Source: Planctomycetota bacterium (GTDB lineage: Bacteria; Planctomycetota; UBA1135; UBA2386). Taken from it: DNA of 64,000 bases. Location: positions 1 to 64,000 of the forward strand of contig JANQJF010000059.1 of assembly GCA_028281765.1 (NCBI GenBank), written 5' to 3'. Positions 9,230 through 18,457 of this stretch are shown here, in pieces; the stretch's first letter is position 1; every line of letters begins with the position of its first letter. The notes below the pieces were generated by a model, which was not told the origin of the DNA, did no database searches, and worked only from the letters and a program-made list of their open reading frames with translations. The translations under genes and the position numbers were made by a program.

Positions 9230-9263
9230 GTGGCCGTCGCGTCGCCTCACGGACAGCGGCATC

Positions 9264-9282
9264 GAACTCGGGAAGCGAGCTC
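9264..9282. terminator. Possible bidirectional terminator hairpin
   Basis: GAACTCG and CGAGCTC pair (one G-T wobble) around a 5-nt GGAAG loop between two convergent genes. There is no T-run, so intrinsic termination is only possible, not demonstrated. Confidence 0.3.
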
Positions 9283-10708
9283 AGTTGTCGGAACGAATCG
9301 CGGCCAGCGCTGCCTGAAACGCCGAGTCCGCATCCAGCGCCGCTGCTGCGGACTTTCGAAGCAGGCTCACATCCTCTTCACTCAAGCGAAACGTAGTCCG
9401 CATGGACTTCAGGTCGCGTCGGTCTTGTTCATTCGGGACATCGTCGAACGAAACATGGATGAACGAGAACTCGACGGGTGTGAGCGACGCCTCGAATTTG
9501 AAGTCTGGATCGAAGTTCTCCTGAATGAACTTCTCGCAATCACGCTCACTCCGAGCACCTGCCCGTAGCTCTCCAAACACCCGCTGCAAGAGCGTCACAG
9601 TCTCCATCGAGTAGTTGTCCATGGGGTGAGAAGCAACCGCCTGCAGTACAGACAGGATCCCCGGAGCGGACTTGTGCTGGCTCCATCCTGGTTGAGGCTC
9701 GGTCTTTGCATCTACGGCAATTACGACGACACGCTTCACGTGACCGTTGTTTATGTCGGTTAGAAGACTCCACGGACCATCAACGGAGGTCACCGCAGCG
9801 AGTGGTCCACGAAGACCGATGTTGTCGGCAATCCCGCCGTCCAAGAGGTGGATGAACGGCCGCGACTTGCGGGCCCGCCCGTCACCAGAAGACTCTGGCT
9901 CCAGATACGACATCGAATTCTGCGCGCGTCGGTACCGATGGGGCGCCACTTCTCTGCCCAACAATGCCGACCCGATCCACTCCGGACGGCGATACCCATC
10001 GATTTGACCGTGATTGATCAGCCGGACAGGGCTGAGCAAACCTGGAAACGCAGACGAGGCTGCGACCGCGCGTCCGACTGGGAAACTCGCGAGACTCGAA
10101 GACAAAAGGTCAAACTGATCCTGCGTAAACTCGAATCGCGAACCCCGTGTCATGTCCGTGGCGTTGATGATGATGAACGGACGATCGTCGCTCCGATCAA
10201 GCAGATCACGAAAGGTATGCCCGTCGAAAATCTGCTCATCGTAGTACTCAGCCGCCAGGTCGATTCTATCGAAGTCGCCAGATGCGAGGCGCAGCCAGTT
10301 CCAAGGTGAGGCTAGCGCCCAGAACAAATCGCTCTGAACATCACGCGTGAGAAACCGCCGCTCAAAGTCAAGAAATGCCTCCTCACCGTGGAGGGCGTAG
10401 TAGGCCGCCGTGAAGCTACCGCCCGATACCGACGAGATGACGTCAACTTCATCGAGGAGCGACCTCCCTGTCGTTCCTTCAATCGGAGTGCATCGCAGCT
10501 TTTCGAGCACACCGAAGGAGAATGCCGCGGCTCGTGTTCCCCCGCCGGAGAAGGAGAGGATCACATGCGTCTCCTTTTCCGGGTTCGCTACGACGTTGGA
10601 GTAGCGATATCCATCGCTTGGATCGAACCGCTCCAACGGCGCGTTCTCCGTGAAGTGCGCGCATGACGCGACAACTAGGAGAATCAGAACTGAGCTACTG
10701 CTTCTCAA
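9281..10708 (-). CDS. Patatin-like phospholipase lipoprotein
   Basis: This 475-residue protein starts with a lipoprotein signal ending in VVASC (Cys16). The patatin core is complete: an oxyanion-hole motif GGGTRAAA (residues 55-62), the nucleophile Ser95 in the SVSGGS elbow, and the catalytic Asp290 in DGG. It should be a membrane-anchored lipid acyl hydrolase acting in the periplasm or at the outer membrane. Base composition is noticeably less GC-rich than its neighbours, which could reflect a different history. The start overlaps the preceding small gene by 14 bp, so the two form an operon. The specific lipid substrate is unknown. Confidence 0.9.
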   Translation of the reverse strand: MRSSSSVLILLVVASCAHFTENAPLERFDPSDGYRYSNVVANPEKETHVILSFSGGGTRAAAFSFGVLEKLRCTPIEGTTGRSLLDEVDVISSVSGGSFTAAYYALHGEEAFLDFERRFLTRDVQSDLFWALASPWNWLRLASGDFDRIDLAAEYYDEQIFDGHTFRDLLDRSDDRPFIIINATDMTRGSRFEFTQDQFDLLSSSLASFPVGRAVAASSAFPGLLSPVRLINHGQIDGYRRPEWIGSALLGREVAPHRYRRAQNSMSYLEPESSGDGRARKSRPFIHLLDGGIADNIGLRGPLAAVTSVDGPWSLLTDINNGHVKRVVVIAVDAKTEPQPGWSQHKSAPGILSVLQAVASHPMDNYSMETVTLLQRVFGELRAGARSERDCEKFIQENFDPDFKFEASLTPVEFSFIHVSFDDVPNEQDRRDLKSMRTTFRLSEEDVSLLRKSAAAALDADSAFQAALAAIRSDN

Positions 10709-11030
10709 AAGTAATCCTCATCGGCGCGATCGCCGATGTGTTCTCGACCGTGACGCGCGAGAGCGGCTTGTAGTCCTGCGCTCCCCCGAGACTGAACCTA
10801 TGAGGCCCGCTCGACAGCCTCAGCTTCTCACCTGTCCGGCCATTCTGGACGCCATCGATGAGCACACTTCGAGACTCAACGTAGTTCACAATGACGTATT
10901 CTGTGTTTTCGACGACGTTCGGTGGAGAAGCCATCCAAACTCCGAGGCCGACCACAGCGACAACCGCCACGGTGATGATGGGGACCACGAACGTGCCAAG
11001 TCGCTCTCTGGTGTGCTGTCGCTCGTTCAT
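10695..11030 (-). CDS. Small membrane-anchored protein, PEGA-like fold possible
   Basis: This 111-residue protein has a short charged N-terminus, one transmembrane helix (about residues 13-33) and a ~75-residue extracytoplasmic part. The motif VLIDGVQNGRTGEKLRL followed by a glycine turn resembles PEGA-type beta-sandwich domains, but similarity is weak. It precedes the patatin gene and overlaps it by 14 bp, so it is probably co-expressed with that enzyme. No function can be assigned. It shares the lower GC of the patatin gene. Confidence 0.65.
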   Translation of the reverse strand: MNERQHTRERLGTFVVPIITVAVVAVVGLGVWMASPPNVVENTEYVIVNYVESRSVLIDGVQNGRTGEKLRLSSGPHRFSLGGAQDYKPLSRVTVENTSAIAPMRITFEKQ

Positions 11031-11171
11031 ATCTTACCCGCAGGTCGAATCCTGAGCTCTCCTCGGAGCCCGCTGGGCTCATATGCCTACGCGTAGCCAT
11101 CGCCTCGAGCGCTGTCAAGCTGCCGAGCAAGCGCGAGGGCGCGCCGAACCGAGGACCGCAACGATCGGACC
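11031..11171. other. Intergenic region with a possible promoter for the patatin operon
   Basis: A perfect TTGACA on the minus strand (plus positions 11113-11118) is a good -35 box, but the sequence 17 bp downstream (TACGCG) is a poor -10 box. A small hairpin, GAGCCC-GCT-GGGCTC at 11066-11080, would lie in the 5' leader. No gene was seen here. Confidence 0.35.
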
Positions 11172-13370
11172 CTACCGCCCCCGCTCCAGCTCCCGCACCA
11201 ACGCCCGCGCCGAAGGATCGATCACCGTCAGCTTTCTGGCCCAAGCCAGCGCAGCCGAACGACCGCCGCGATCCCGCTCAAACGTCGCGAGCGCGTGTAG
11301 CGTGTCCGGGTGGCGCGGCGACCCAGAGTGCGACCTCTCCAAGACTCGGATCGCCTCGTCGATCTGACCCCGAGAGTGCAGCGCAACCGCGTAGAAGTAG
11401 CTGAAGTCCGGTTCGTTCGGCTCGAGGGACGCAGCCTCGGCAAGCGCGGCAACCGCCTCGTCGACGCGCTTCTGCCGAACAAACAAGAGCCCGAGCGTGT
11501 GGTGCAAGACGGCCTGATCCGGCACCGCGGCGATCGCCCGGCGTAGCGCGGCCTCGCCGAGGTCGTCGCGACCGCGCGCGCGGTGGAGATCGACAAGGTT
11601 CACGTGCGCCGGGACGAAGCGTGGCTCGACGACGAGGGCCTGGCGATAGGCTTTCTCGGCGGCGTCCTGGTCGCCAGTGCGCATCGCGAGGTTGCCGAGG
11701 TTCACGTGGGCCCACGGCTCGTCGGCGTGCAGCGCCTGCGCGTCCCGATACTCGTCGAGAACGCGATCCAGGCGGGCCGCAGCCTCGACTTCGAGCGCGC
11801 CGCGCGCGTCCGCGAGCACGCGCGCGGCCTCGATGCGGACGGTGCGCACCGGATCGTCGAGCATGGGGCCGACCTGCACGGCGCGGTTCTCGGGATCCAG
11901 CACCCCGAGCCCTTGCACCGCCCCGAGCCGCACGAGCGGATCCTCGCTCGCGAGCGCGCCGGCGGCGGCGCGCAAGCCGTCTCGCGACGGCTGTTGCTCG
12001 AGCTGAGCAAACGCGGTGCCGCGGACGATCGCCGGCCGCGACGGGTCGTACGGCTCGCGCGAGTCCGCCGACCAGTGCGGTTCGGCGTCGCGGTCGCCCA
12101 CCCATTCGGCGATCGCGGACGCGGCCCAGCCGCTCGTCTGGTCCTCGTGACAGCCAGTGCACGCGTTCGGCGCACCGGTCGCGGCGCTCAGCTCGGGACG
12201 CGGGATCCGGATGCTGTGATCACGGCGCGGGTCGACGACCATGTAGGTCGTCTCCGGCATGTGGCACGCGACGCAGGACGCGCCTTCGCTACCCGCGGCG
12301 TGGTGATAGTGCGAAGGCGAATCGAACTCCGCGGCGGAGTGACAGCGCACGCACAGCGCGTTGCCTTCGGCGAGCAGGCCGAGACCGTGCGGCTCGTGAC
12401 AGTCCGAACACGTCACGCCCGCCGCGTACATCTTGCTCTGCGCGAACGAACCGTAGACGTAGACCTCGTCGCGGATCTGGCCGTCCGGCCAGTAGAGCGG
12501 CTCGTCGAGGAACGCGAGCCGGTGCGAATCGAGGAACGACTTGCCGTACTCGAACCCGTCGTGCACCGGCGTCCGACGAGAATGGCAATACGCACAGGTC
12601 TCCACCTGCGACCGCCGGCTCGGCGGCGGCTCGGTCCGCGTCGCGGTCTTCGCGCCCTCGGCGAACGCCCACACGCCTCGGTTGCGCAGCGACACGACGA
12701 AACCGGAATCGTCGCCGCCGCCACCACCGGCTCGCGCCCACACGACGTGGTTCGACGCCGGGCCGTGGCACGCCTCGCACGACACGTCCAGCTCGGACCA
12801 CGTCGTGTCGTAGGAATCGGTCGCCGCGTCGTACCCCTTCCGCAGGTTGGTCGAATGGCAGTCCGCGCACATGCGGTTCCAGTTCTGCGACCTTTGGGTC
12901 CAGTGCAATACGTCGTCGTGCGGCACCGTCTCATCCGGGTAGAGATGGAACCAGCGCTGACCACCGGCCGACTCCGGACGCGAGTCCCAGGCGATTCCGA
13001 GCGCCTGGTAGCGGCCACCGGGAAACTCGACCAGATACTGCTGCAGCGGCTCGACGCCGAACACGTAGTCGATCGCGTAGTCGTGCATCGAGCCGCCGGG
13101 ACCGTCGGTGCGCACCATGAACCGGTCGCCGTCGCGGTAGAACTTCGACGTCACCCCACCGTGCGAAAACGTCGCGTCTCCGAAGTCGCCGAGCACGGTC
13201 TCCGGCCGCGCGTGCTGCATCGCGAGGTCGTGGTGGGAACCGGTCCAGGCGTCGTGCTCCGTGGCGTGGCACTCGGCGCAGCTCGACCGCCCGACGAAGG
13301 TCGCCGGTGGCGGAGCGCCTTCCGAGCACGCGGAGAGCCAAGCGAGGGCAGCCAGCCAGAATCGATGCAT
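11172..13370 (-). CDS. Eight-haem cytochrome c lipoprotein with TPR domain
   Basis: This 732-residue protein starts with a lipoprotein signal (LSAC, Cys15) and has eight CxxCH haem c motifs at residues 31, 168, 198, 259, 321, 340, 366 and 404. The spacing is like cytochrome c554-type multihaem domains. A HEAT-like stretch (about 435-540) and TPRs (about 550-730) follow. It probably moves electrons in the periplasm or at the outer membrane and uses its repeats to dock partners. The ATG at 13370 was chosen because it begins the lipoprotein signal; the frame stays open further upstream. It is divergent from two TPR genes that may be functional partners. The redox substrate is unknown. Confidence 0.88.
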   Translation of the reverse strand: MHRFWLAALAWLSACSEGAPPPATFVGRSSCAECHATEHDAWTGSHHDLAMQHARPETVLGDFGDATFSHGGVTSKFYRDGDRFMVRTDGPGGSMHDYAIDYVFGVEPLQQYLVEFPGGRYQALGIAWDSRPESAGGQRWFHLYPDETVPHDDVLHWTQRSQNWNRMCADCHSTNLRKGYDAATDSYDTTWSELDVSCEACHGPASNHVVWARAGGGGGDDSGFVVSLRNRGVWAFAEGAKTATRTEPPPSRRSQVETCAYCHSRRTPVHDGFEYGKSFLDSHRLAFLDEPLYWPDGQIRDEVYVYGSFAQSKMYAAGVTCSDCHEPHGLGLLAEGNALCVRCHSAAEFDSPSHYHHAAGSEGASCVACHMPETTYMVVDPRRDHSIRIPRPELSAATGAPNACTGCHEDQTSGWAASAIAEWVGDRDAEPHWSADSREPYDPSRPAIVRGTAFAQLEQQPSRDGLRAAAGALASEDPLVRLGAVQGLGVLDPENRAVQVGPMLDDPVRTVRIEAARVLADARGALEVEAAARLDRVLDEYRDAQALHADEPWAHVNLGNLAMRTGDQDAAEKAYRQALVVEPRFVPAHVNLVDLHRARGRDDLGEAALRRAIAAVPDQAVLHHTLGLLFVRQKRVDEAVAALAEAASLEPNEPDFSYFYAVALHSRGQIDEAIRVLERSHSGSPRHPDTLHALATFERDRGGRSAALAWARKLTVIDPSARALVRELERGR

Positions 13371-13525
13371 CGCGCGCTGATCGTCGTCCCGGAATCCGCT
13401 CTGCGCAACCGCAGAGACCGGCCCGAGGCTTTCCGCACAGGGCCCATTCGGGCACAATCCGAGCGTCCGGTCGCCTCTTGAACGCCGTAGTGGTCCCGTC
13501 CCAGACCCCGGCCTAACAGATCCCA
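13371..13525. other. Divergent intergenic region, no clear promoter
   Basis: This 155-bp spacer lies between the multihaem cytochrome gene (minus) and the TPR lipoprotein gene (plus), so it must hold both promoters. TTGAAC near 13482 is a possible -35 box for the plus gene, but no matching -10 box is visible. Confidence 0.4.
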
Positions 13526-16500
13526 ATGAAGCTGTTTCTCCCTTCGACCGTCGCCCTTCTGCTCGGCTGTGCCGGCACCGCGACGACGGCTGACGATCAT
13601 CCCGATCGCGCGGCACAGGTCGCCGAAGCGCGTCGCCTGCTCGACGCGGGCGAAGTCGACGATGCCCTGGTTCTCACCGACACCGTCCTCAAAGCGGAAT
13701 CGCGCAATCGCGAAGCCCGCCTGATCGCCGCGCACGGCAGCCACCAGCTGTTCTCGTCCGGACGCTCCGGCGGTCAGTTCCTGTTGGCCGACGCAATTCG
13801 CCACCTCGAGATGGCGCTCGACGTCGACCGCAAGGACGGCGAGTCTTGGCTCAAGCTCGCGAACTGGCGTCTGCAGAACTCCGAGTTCGAGGCGGGTGCG
13901 GAAGCCGCGGGCCGCGCGCTCGAAGAGTTCATCGCCGCGAAGGCCCCGAAAGAGCGTCGCGCCGCCGCGCTGATGGCGCTGGCGCGCAACCAGATGCAGG
14001 CGTTCGCCGACCTCCGCCGCGCGGAGCGCGAAGAGGATCCGGAAGCTCGCCCCGAAGACGAGACGATGGTGATGGCGAACGCCATCCTAGCGACGAGCAA
14101 ATCGGCATGGGAACTCGGCTCGGTCGGACCCGCCGCTCTCATGAGCGCGCGGGTGTGCCAGTGGCTCGGTCGTCCGAAGCAAGCGCTCGACTTCCTCGAG
14201 CGCGGCATCGGCGACGACCCGGGCGCCGGTGACCTGCACAATTCGTTCCGCGACATCTACTTCAGCACCGGCTCGGCGCTTTCGTGCGTCGGCGCGTACC
14301 GCCGCATGCTGCGCAGGCACGGCGACAACCCGATCCTCGTCTGGTACATGGGCCGCGCCCAGGTCGCCGCCGCGGACAACCTCCGCGCGAAGTCCAACGT
14401 CGACGGCGCGACCGAACAGTACGAAGCCGCCCTCACGAGCTTCTCGACCAGCCGCCAGCTGCGGCCCGCGATCGCGGCGTCGTGTGACGCTTGGAGCGCG
14501 ATCTGCGAGATGTCGCTCGGACGCATGGCGTATGAAGCCGGGGATCTCGAGGCCGCTTCCAACCACTACGACAACGCGTACCACAACACGCCTCGGATCG
14601 CCGAGTACGACGCCGCCGGTCGGCCGGCGCTCTACGACGGCATGTCGAAGCACTACCTCGGCAACATCCAGTTGCTCGGCGCCGCGCTGCTCGAGAGCGA
14701 CGACGGCCACGCGGCGGCGCTGCGCTACTACGACCGTCTCGTCGAGCGGCATCCGGGACAGTACAGCTTCCTCTACAACAACGCCGCGCTCACCGCGCGC
14801 GACCTCGGCGAGAAGATCGCCGCACCCGACGAAGGCGTGAGCGCTGACGAACGCGCACTCCGCCTCGAAGAGGCGATGGCGCTGTGGGAGAAGAGCTACC
14901 GCTACTACGAAGAAGCGGTCAAGCTGGCCCCGGATGACGCCCGTATCGTCAATGACTGCGGACTCATGCTCGTCTACTACCTGCGTCGGGACTACGACCG
15001 GGCGAAGGAACTCTTCGACCACGCGATCGAAGTCGGCCAGGCGCAGCTCGACGAGCTGCCCGACGACACGCCGCGGGCCGAGCGCCACAACCTCGAAGAG
15101 GCCGTCGGCGACGCCTACCAGAACACCGGCGTGATGCTCGAGCAGAGCGGCCGCCCGGCGACCGAGACGCGACCGCTCTACGAGAAGGCCGTGAAGTACT
15201 TCCCGTACGAAAAGCGGGAGGCAGCGATGAAGCTCGCGACCAGCGGGACGCGCAACGCGGCGTTCCCTCAGGATCCTCAGGATCCGCGCAAGAAGGAGTT
15301 CGACGCGAAGATCGCGGAGGCCTCCGCGAAGGCGGACGAACAGGACTTCGACAGCGCGCTTCTCGTCATGGACCAGATGGCCAAGACGATGAAGGGCTAC
15401 GCCCCGTTCCACTACCACTTCGGCCTCTACTCGCTCCGCTACGCGCAGTCGCAGGCCCAAGCCGGTGGCAACGCGGGCCTGATCAGCGGCCTGTTCGCCG
15501 ATGCGGTTTCGCAGCTCGAAAAGGCCGTCGAGATCGACAAGAAGTCGGTCGACCCGCAGCTGCGTCTCGGCGAGGCGTACATCGCGACCGGTGACTACGA
15601 GAAGGCCAAGACCACGACCGAGAACCTGTTCAAGAACGCCGCCAAGGGCGCGCTGAGCGGGGATTCCCTGGTGACCGCGAACGCGACGCTCGGGGTCGCG
15701 GCGAGCCGCACCTACATCGCCGCGAAGTCGGCGAACAAGGACGACGCGGCCTCCCTCGACGCCGCGCGCAAGGCATTCGCAAACGTCGAGAAGTCCCGCG
15801 TGCTCACCGCCTCGGAGCGTTCGACCTGGGTCAACGCCGAGCGCTGGGCCGGCGCGAGCGACCGCGCGATCGGCGTCGTCACGCGCGCCCTGAAGGCCAA
15901 CAGCGCCGACGAAGCGCTGCTCGGCGAACTCGTCGAGCTCGGCCGCCAGGTCGGCGAGAACGAGTCGGTCGTCAAGGCGCTCGGGAGCCGTCGCGACGCC
16001 CTCGGCGTCTGGTTCCGCGGCAAGGCCCACTTCAACCTCGCGCAGGCGCAGTGGAGCGGCGGCACGCCGAAGAAGGCGATCGCCACGCTCGACGACGGCG
16101 TCAAGGCGTTCGACAAGAGCAAGTCACTCAACGCCGGCTACGCGGGGAGCTGCGATCAATGGGCCGCGATCTGCCTGGGCAGCCGCGGACTCGTGCAGAT
16201 CAGCGCCGACGATGTCGACGGTGCGCGCGACAGCTTCATCGCCGCCCTCGAGCGCAACCCCGCAACGCTGACGACCGATCTCGGCAGCGGCAACATCAAG
16301 CGCGGCATCCTGATCGTCGGCGACAAGTACTTCCGCGCCGGCGAACTCGGCAAGACCGCAGACTTCTACATGGCGGTCGGCAAGCTCGCGCACAGCGACG
16401 TGGACCTCGCCAACAACGAAGGCCTGTTCGCACGAGACCACGGCGTCGCGGTGTCGCGTAGCGGCAGCAAGGAGAAGGCGAAGCCGTACTTCGAAGCCAG

Positions 16501-16873
16501 CTACGCCGCGTACACCCGCGCCTCGCAGCTCGACCCCGGCAACGTCCGACTCCGCAACGATCGCGCGCTGCTGTTGATCTACCACCTGCACCGCGAACTC
16601 GACACCGCCCGCGAATGCCTCGACTCCGCGATCGCGGACGGCCTGGCTCAGCTCGAGAACTCCCCTCCCGAAGGCGAAACCGAACTGCAGAACCTGCAGG
16701 AAGCCGTCGGCGACTGCTACGAGAACCTCGCGCTCTACTACATCGATCACAACCGCGACCTCGACAAAGCGAAGGCCGCCGCGAACCGCAGCCTGGAGTT
16801 CTATCCGTTCCAGTCTCGCGGCGGCGCCCGGCGACACCTGCGACGCATCGAGGAACTGCGGGAGGATCGATGA
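13526..16873 (+). CDS. Large TPR lipoprotein with internal duplication
   Basis: This 1115-residue protein begins with a lipoprotein signal (LLLGC, Cys15) and consists almost entirely of TPR-like helix pairs. It is made of two related halves. The block around residues 308-572 (with ASCDAWSAICEMS, then NDCGLMLVYYLRRDYDRAKE and NLEEAVGDAYQNT) recurs around residues 865-1115 (GSCDQWAAICLGS, NDRALLLIYHLHRELDTARE and NLQEAVGDCYENL). It presumably acts as a scaffold in the periplasm. The stop overlaps the next TPR gene by 4 bp (ATGA), so the pair is coupled. No catalytic motif is visible. Confidence 0.85.
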   Translation: MKLFLPSTVALLLGCAGTATTADDHPDRAAQVAEARRLLDAGEVDDALVLTDTVLKAESRNREARLIAAHGSHQLFSSGRSGGQFLLADAIRHLEMALDVDRKDGESWLKLANWRLQNSEFEAGAEAAGRALEEFIAAKAPKERRAAALMALARNQMQAFADLRRAEREEDPEARPEDETMVMANAILATSKSAWELGSVGPAALMSARVCQWLGRPKQALDFLERGIGDDPGAGDLHNSFRDIYFSTGSALSCVGAYRRMLRRHGDNPILVWYMGRAQVAAADNLRAKSNVDGATEQYEAALTSFSTSRQLRPAIAASCDAWSAICEMSLGRMAYEAGDLEAASNHYDNAYHNTPRIAEYDAAGRPALYDGMSKHYLGNIQLLGAALLESDDGHAAALRYYDRLVERHPGQYSFLYNNAALTARDLGEKIAAPDEGVSADERALRLEEAMALWEKSYRYYEEAVKLAPDDARIVNDCGLMLVYYLRRDYDRAKELFDHAIEVGQAQLDELPDDTPRAERHNLEEAVGDAYQNTGVMLEQSGRPATETRPLYEKAVKYFPYEKREAAMKLATSGTRNAAFPQDPQDPRKKEFDAKIAEASAKADEQDFDSALLVMDQMAKTMKGYAPFHYHFGLYSLRYAQSQAQAGGNAGLISGLFADAVSQLEKAVEIDKKSVDPQLRLGEAYIATGDYEKAKTTTENLFKNAAKGALSGDSLVTANATLGVAASRTYIAAKSANKDDAASLDAARKAFANVEKSRVLTASERSTWVNAERWAGASDRAIGVVTRALKANSADEALLGELVELGRQVGENESVVKALGSRRDALGVWFRGKAHFNLAQAQWSGGTPKKAIATLDDGVKAFDKSKSLNAGYAGSCDQWAAICLGSRGLVQISADDVDGARDSFIAALERNPATLTTDLGSGNIKRGILIVGDKYFRAGELGKTADFYMAVGKLAHSDVDLANNEGLFARDHGVAVSRSGSKEKAKPYFEASYAAYTRASQLDPGNVRLRNDRALLLIYHLHRELDTARECLDSAIADGLAQLENSPPEGETELQNLQEAVGDCYENLALYYIDHNRDLDKAKAAANRSLEFYPFQSRGGARRHLRRIEELREDR

Positions 16874-18444
16874 AGTCACGAATCCTCTGGACGGTGCTGC
16901 TCGCGACGTCGTGCGCGGCGGCCCAAGGGCAGGACTCCGGCGCGACCGCGGCGGATGCGACGGCGATCCGCACGAAGGCCTACGAAGCCGAGGGCCGCGG
17001 GGATCACGCCACGGCGGCCGAGGCGTTCCTCGAGCTGACGAAGCTCGAGGCCACGAACCCGTCGTGGTTCGAGCGCGCCGGAGAAAACCTCGGCCGCGCC
17101 GGCCGCTTCAACGACGCGATGGATCTGCTCGACGGCGCGATCGCGAAGTTCCCCGACGTGCCCGAGCTTTCAGTCATGCTCGCGCAGACGTACCACCTCA
17201 AGGCGGACTCGATGGTCGCCGAGGGCATCTTCGACGTGAACGTCACGTTCTACTACGAAGATGCGGCGCGCACCGCGAAGCGCGTGCTCGACATCAAGAG
17301 CGACCACCTGCGCGCGCAACTGCTGTACGCGTCCGCACGGTTCCAGCTCAGCGACTTCGACAACGCGCTCGCCATGTCCGCGAAGGCGGCCGAGGCCAAC
17401 CCGAACGACTACGGCGCGCAGGCGATGCTCGGCAAGGTGACGCACCAGATGTTCGTCAACCTCAAGCAGGCCTACGACCGCGACAAGCCGAAAGGCACCG
17501 CCGGGCAGGCGCGGCTCGCCGCAATCGACGTCGCGCGCGCGCGTGCGATCGACGCCTTGACCGCCGCGAGCAAGGCCAGCCCGGACCGTAGCTATCCGGT
17601 CGTGCGCCTCGCCGACATCCACGCGTGGAGCGGCAACATGCCCGACGCGCTCACGGTGTACGGCAACGCGATGGCGATCGATCCCGCCGCCAAGCTCGAT
17701 CACGGCTGGCTGCGCAGCGCGACCAGCGCCGAGCAGCGCGTCACGCTGTATGAGGGTGCGCTCGCGCGATACCAGAAGCGCTCGGACGCCAACGCCGCGC
17801 AGGCTGCGGTTCTGCAGTGGCACGGCGGCATCGCCCATTGGGACGCCCGCGCCTACGAGAAGGCTCGGCCGCTGTTCATCGCAGCCCACAAGGGCCGCCC
17901 CGACTTCGTCGCAACCCACTATTACCTGATGCAGACGGCGTACTGGTCGGGCGACGAGAAGGGTGCGGTCAAGGCCGCGATCGAGTTCGCGCGCGTCGCG
18001 CCGAGCAAGTTCGGCGACATGATCCGCAAAGACGAGCAGACGATGGCCGTCCTGCGCGGCATGGCTCAGCGCAGCTACCAGGGTGGCCGCCTCGTCGAGA
18101 GCCGCGAGCTCAACCACGTGATCGCGTACGCCGCGAACACGACGGACGAGTGGAACAACTACGCGTTCCTCTGCCGCGAGACCGGCAAGTTCAAGGACAG
18201 CTACGGCGCCTACGAGCGCGCGATCGAGCTCGAGGAGTCCCCGCAGCTGCTCAACGACGCGGCGGTGATCCTGCAGTACCACCTCGCGACCGACGAAAAC
18301 CTCGCGACCGCGCGGGAGTACTACGAACGCGCGATCGAACTCGCGAACGAGATGCTCGGCGACGACTCTCTCGACGCGAAGGTTCGCGCGCGAACCCAGA
18401 CGGCACTCCGCGACGCGCGGAGCAACCTGCGTCGTCTTCGTTAG
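16870..18444 (+). CDS. Secreted TPR protein
   Basis: This 524-residue protein has an N-terminal signal peptide (hydrophobic residues 5-18 ending near AAAQG) and TPR repeats throughout. Its C-terminal segment (FKDSYGAYERAIELEESPQ, then NDAAVILQYHLATDENLATA) resembles the repeated block of the preceding gene, so both genes share one ancestral module. The ATG overlaps the previous stop by 4 bp, which chooses this start over the longer open frame. Together with that gene and the divergent multihaem cytochrome it may form a periplasmic complex, which is inference from position only. Confidence 0.82.
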   Translation: MKSRILWTVLLATSCAAAQGQDSGATAADATAIRTKAYEAEGRGDHATAAEAFLELTKLEATNPSWFERAGENLGRAGRFNDAMDLLDGAIAKFPDVPELSVMLAQTYHLKADSMVAEGIFDVNVTFYYEDAARTAKRVLDIKSDHLRAQLLYASARFQLSDFDNALAMSAKAAEANPNDYGAQAMLGKVTHQMFVNLKQAYDRDKPKGTAGQARLAAIDVARARAIDALTAASKASPDRSYPVVRLADIHAWSGNMPDALTVYGNAMAIDPAAKLDHGWLRSATSAEQRVTLYEGALARYQKRSDANAAQAAVLQWHGGIAHWDARAYEKARPLFIAAHKGRPDFVATHYYLMQTAYWSGDEKGAVKAAIEFARVAPSKFGDMIRKDEQTMAVLRGMAQRSYQGGRLVESRELNHVIAYAANTTDEWNNYAFLCRETGKFKDSYGAYERAIELEESPQLLNDAAVILQYHLATDENLATAREYYERAIELANEMLGDDSLDAKVRARTQTALRDARSNLRRLR

Positions 18445-18457
18445 CCGGGCGTGCCGG

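Noticed and set aside
11041..11060. tRNA-like T-arm (CAGG-TCGAAT-CCTG)
   Set aside because: The loop has 6 rather than 7 bases and no acceptor, D or anticodon arm can be drawn around it.
11583..13481. Long plus-strand open frame (632 codons) across the multihaem cytochrome gene
   Set aside because: It is antisense to a gene with eight CxxCH motifs and a lipoprotein signal. Its translation is Arg/Val-rich without domains, as expected of GC-rich shadow frames.
14087..16030. Minus-strand open frame of 647 codons
   Set aside because: Antisense to the large TPR lipoprotein gene; low-complexity Arg/Val/Leu composition only.
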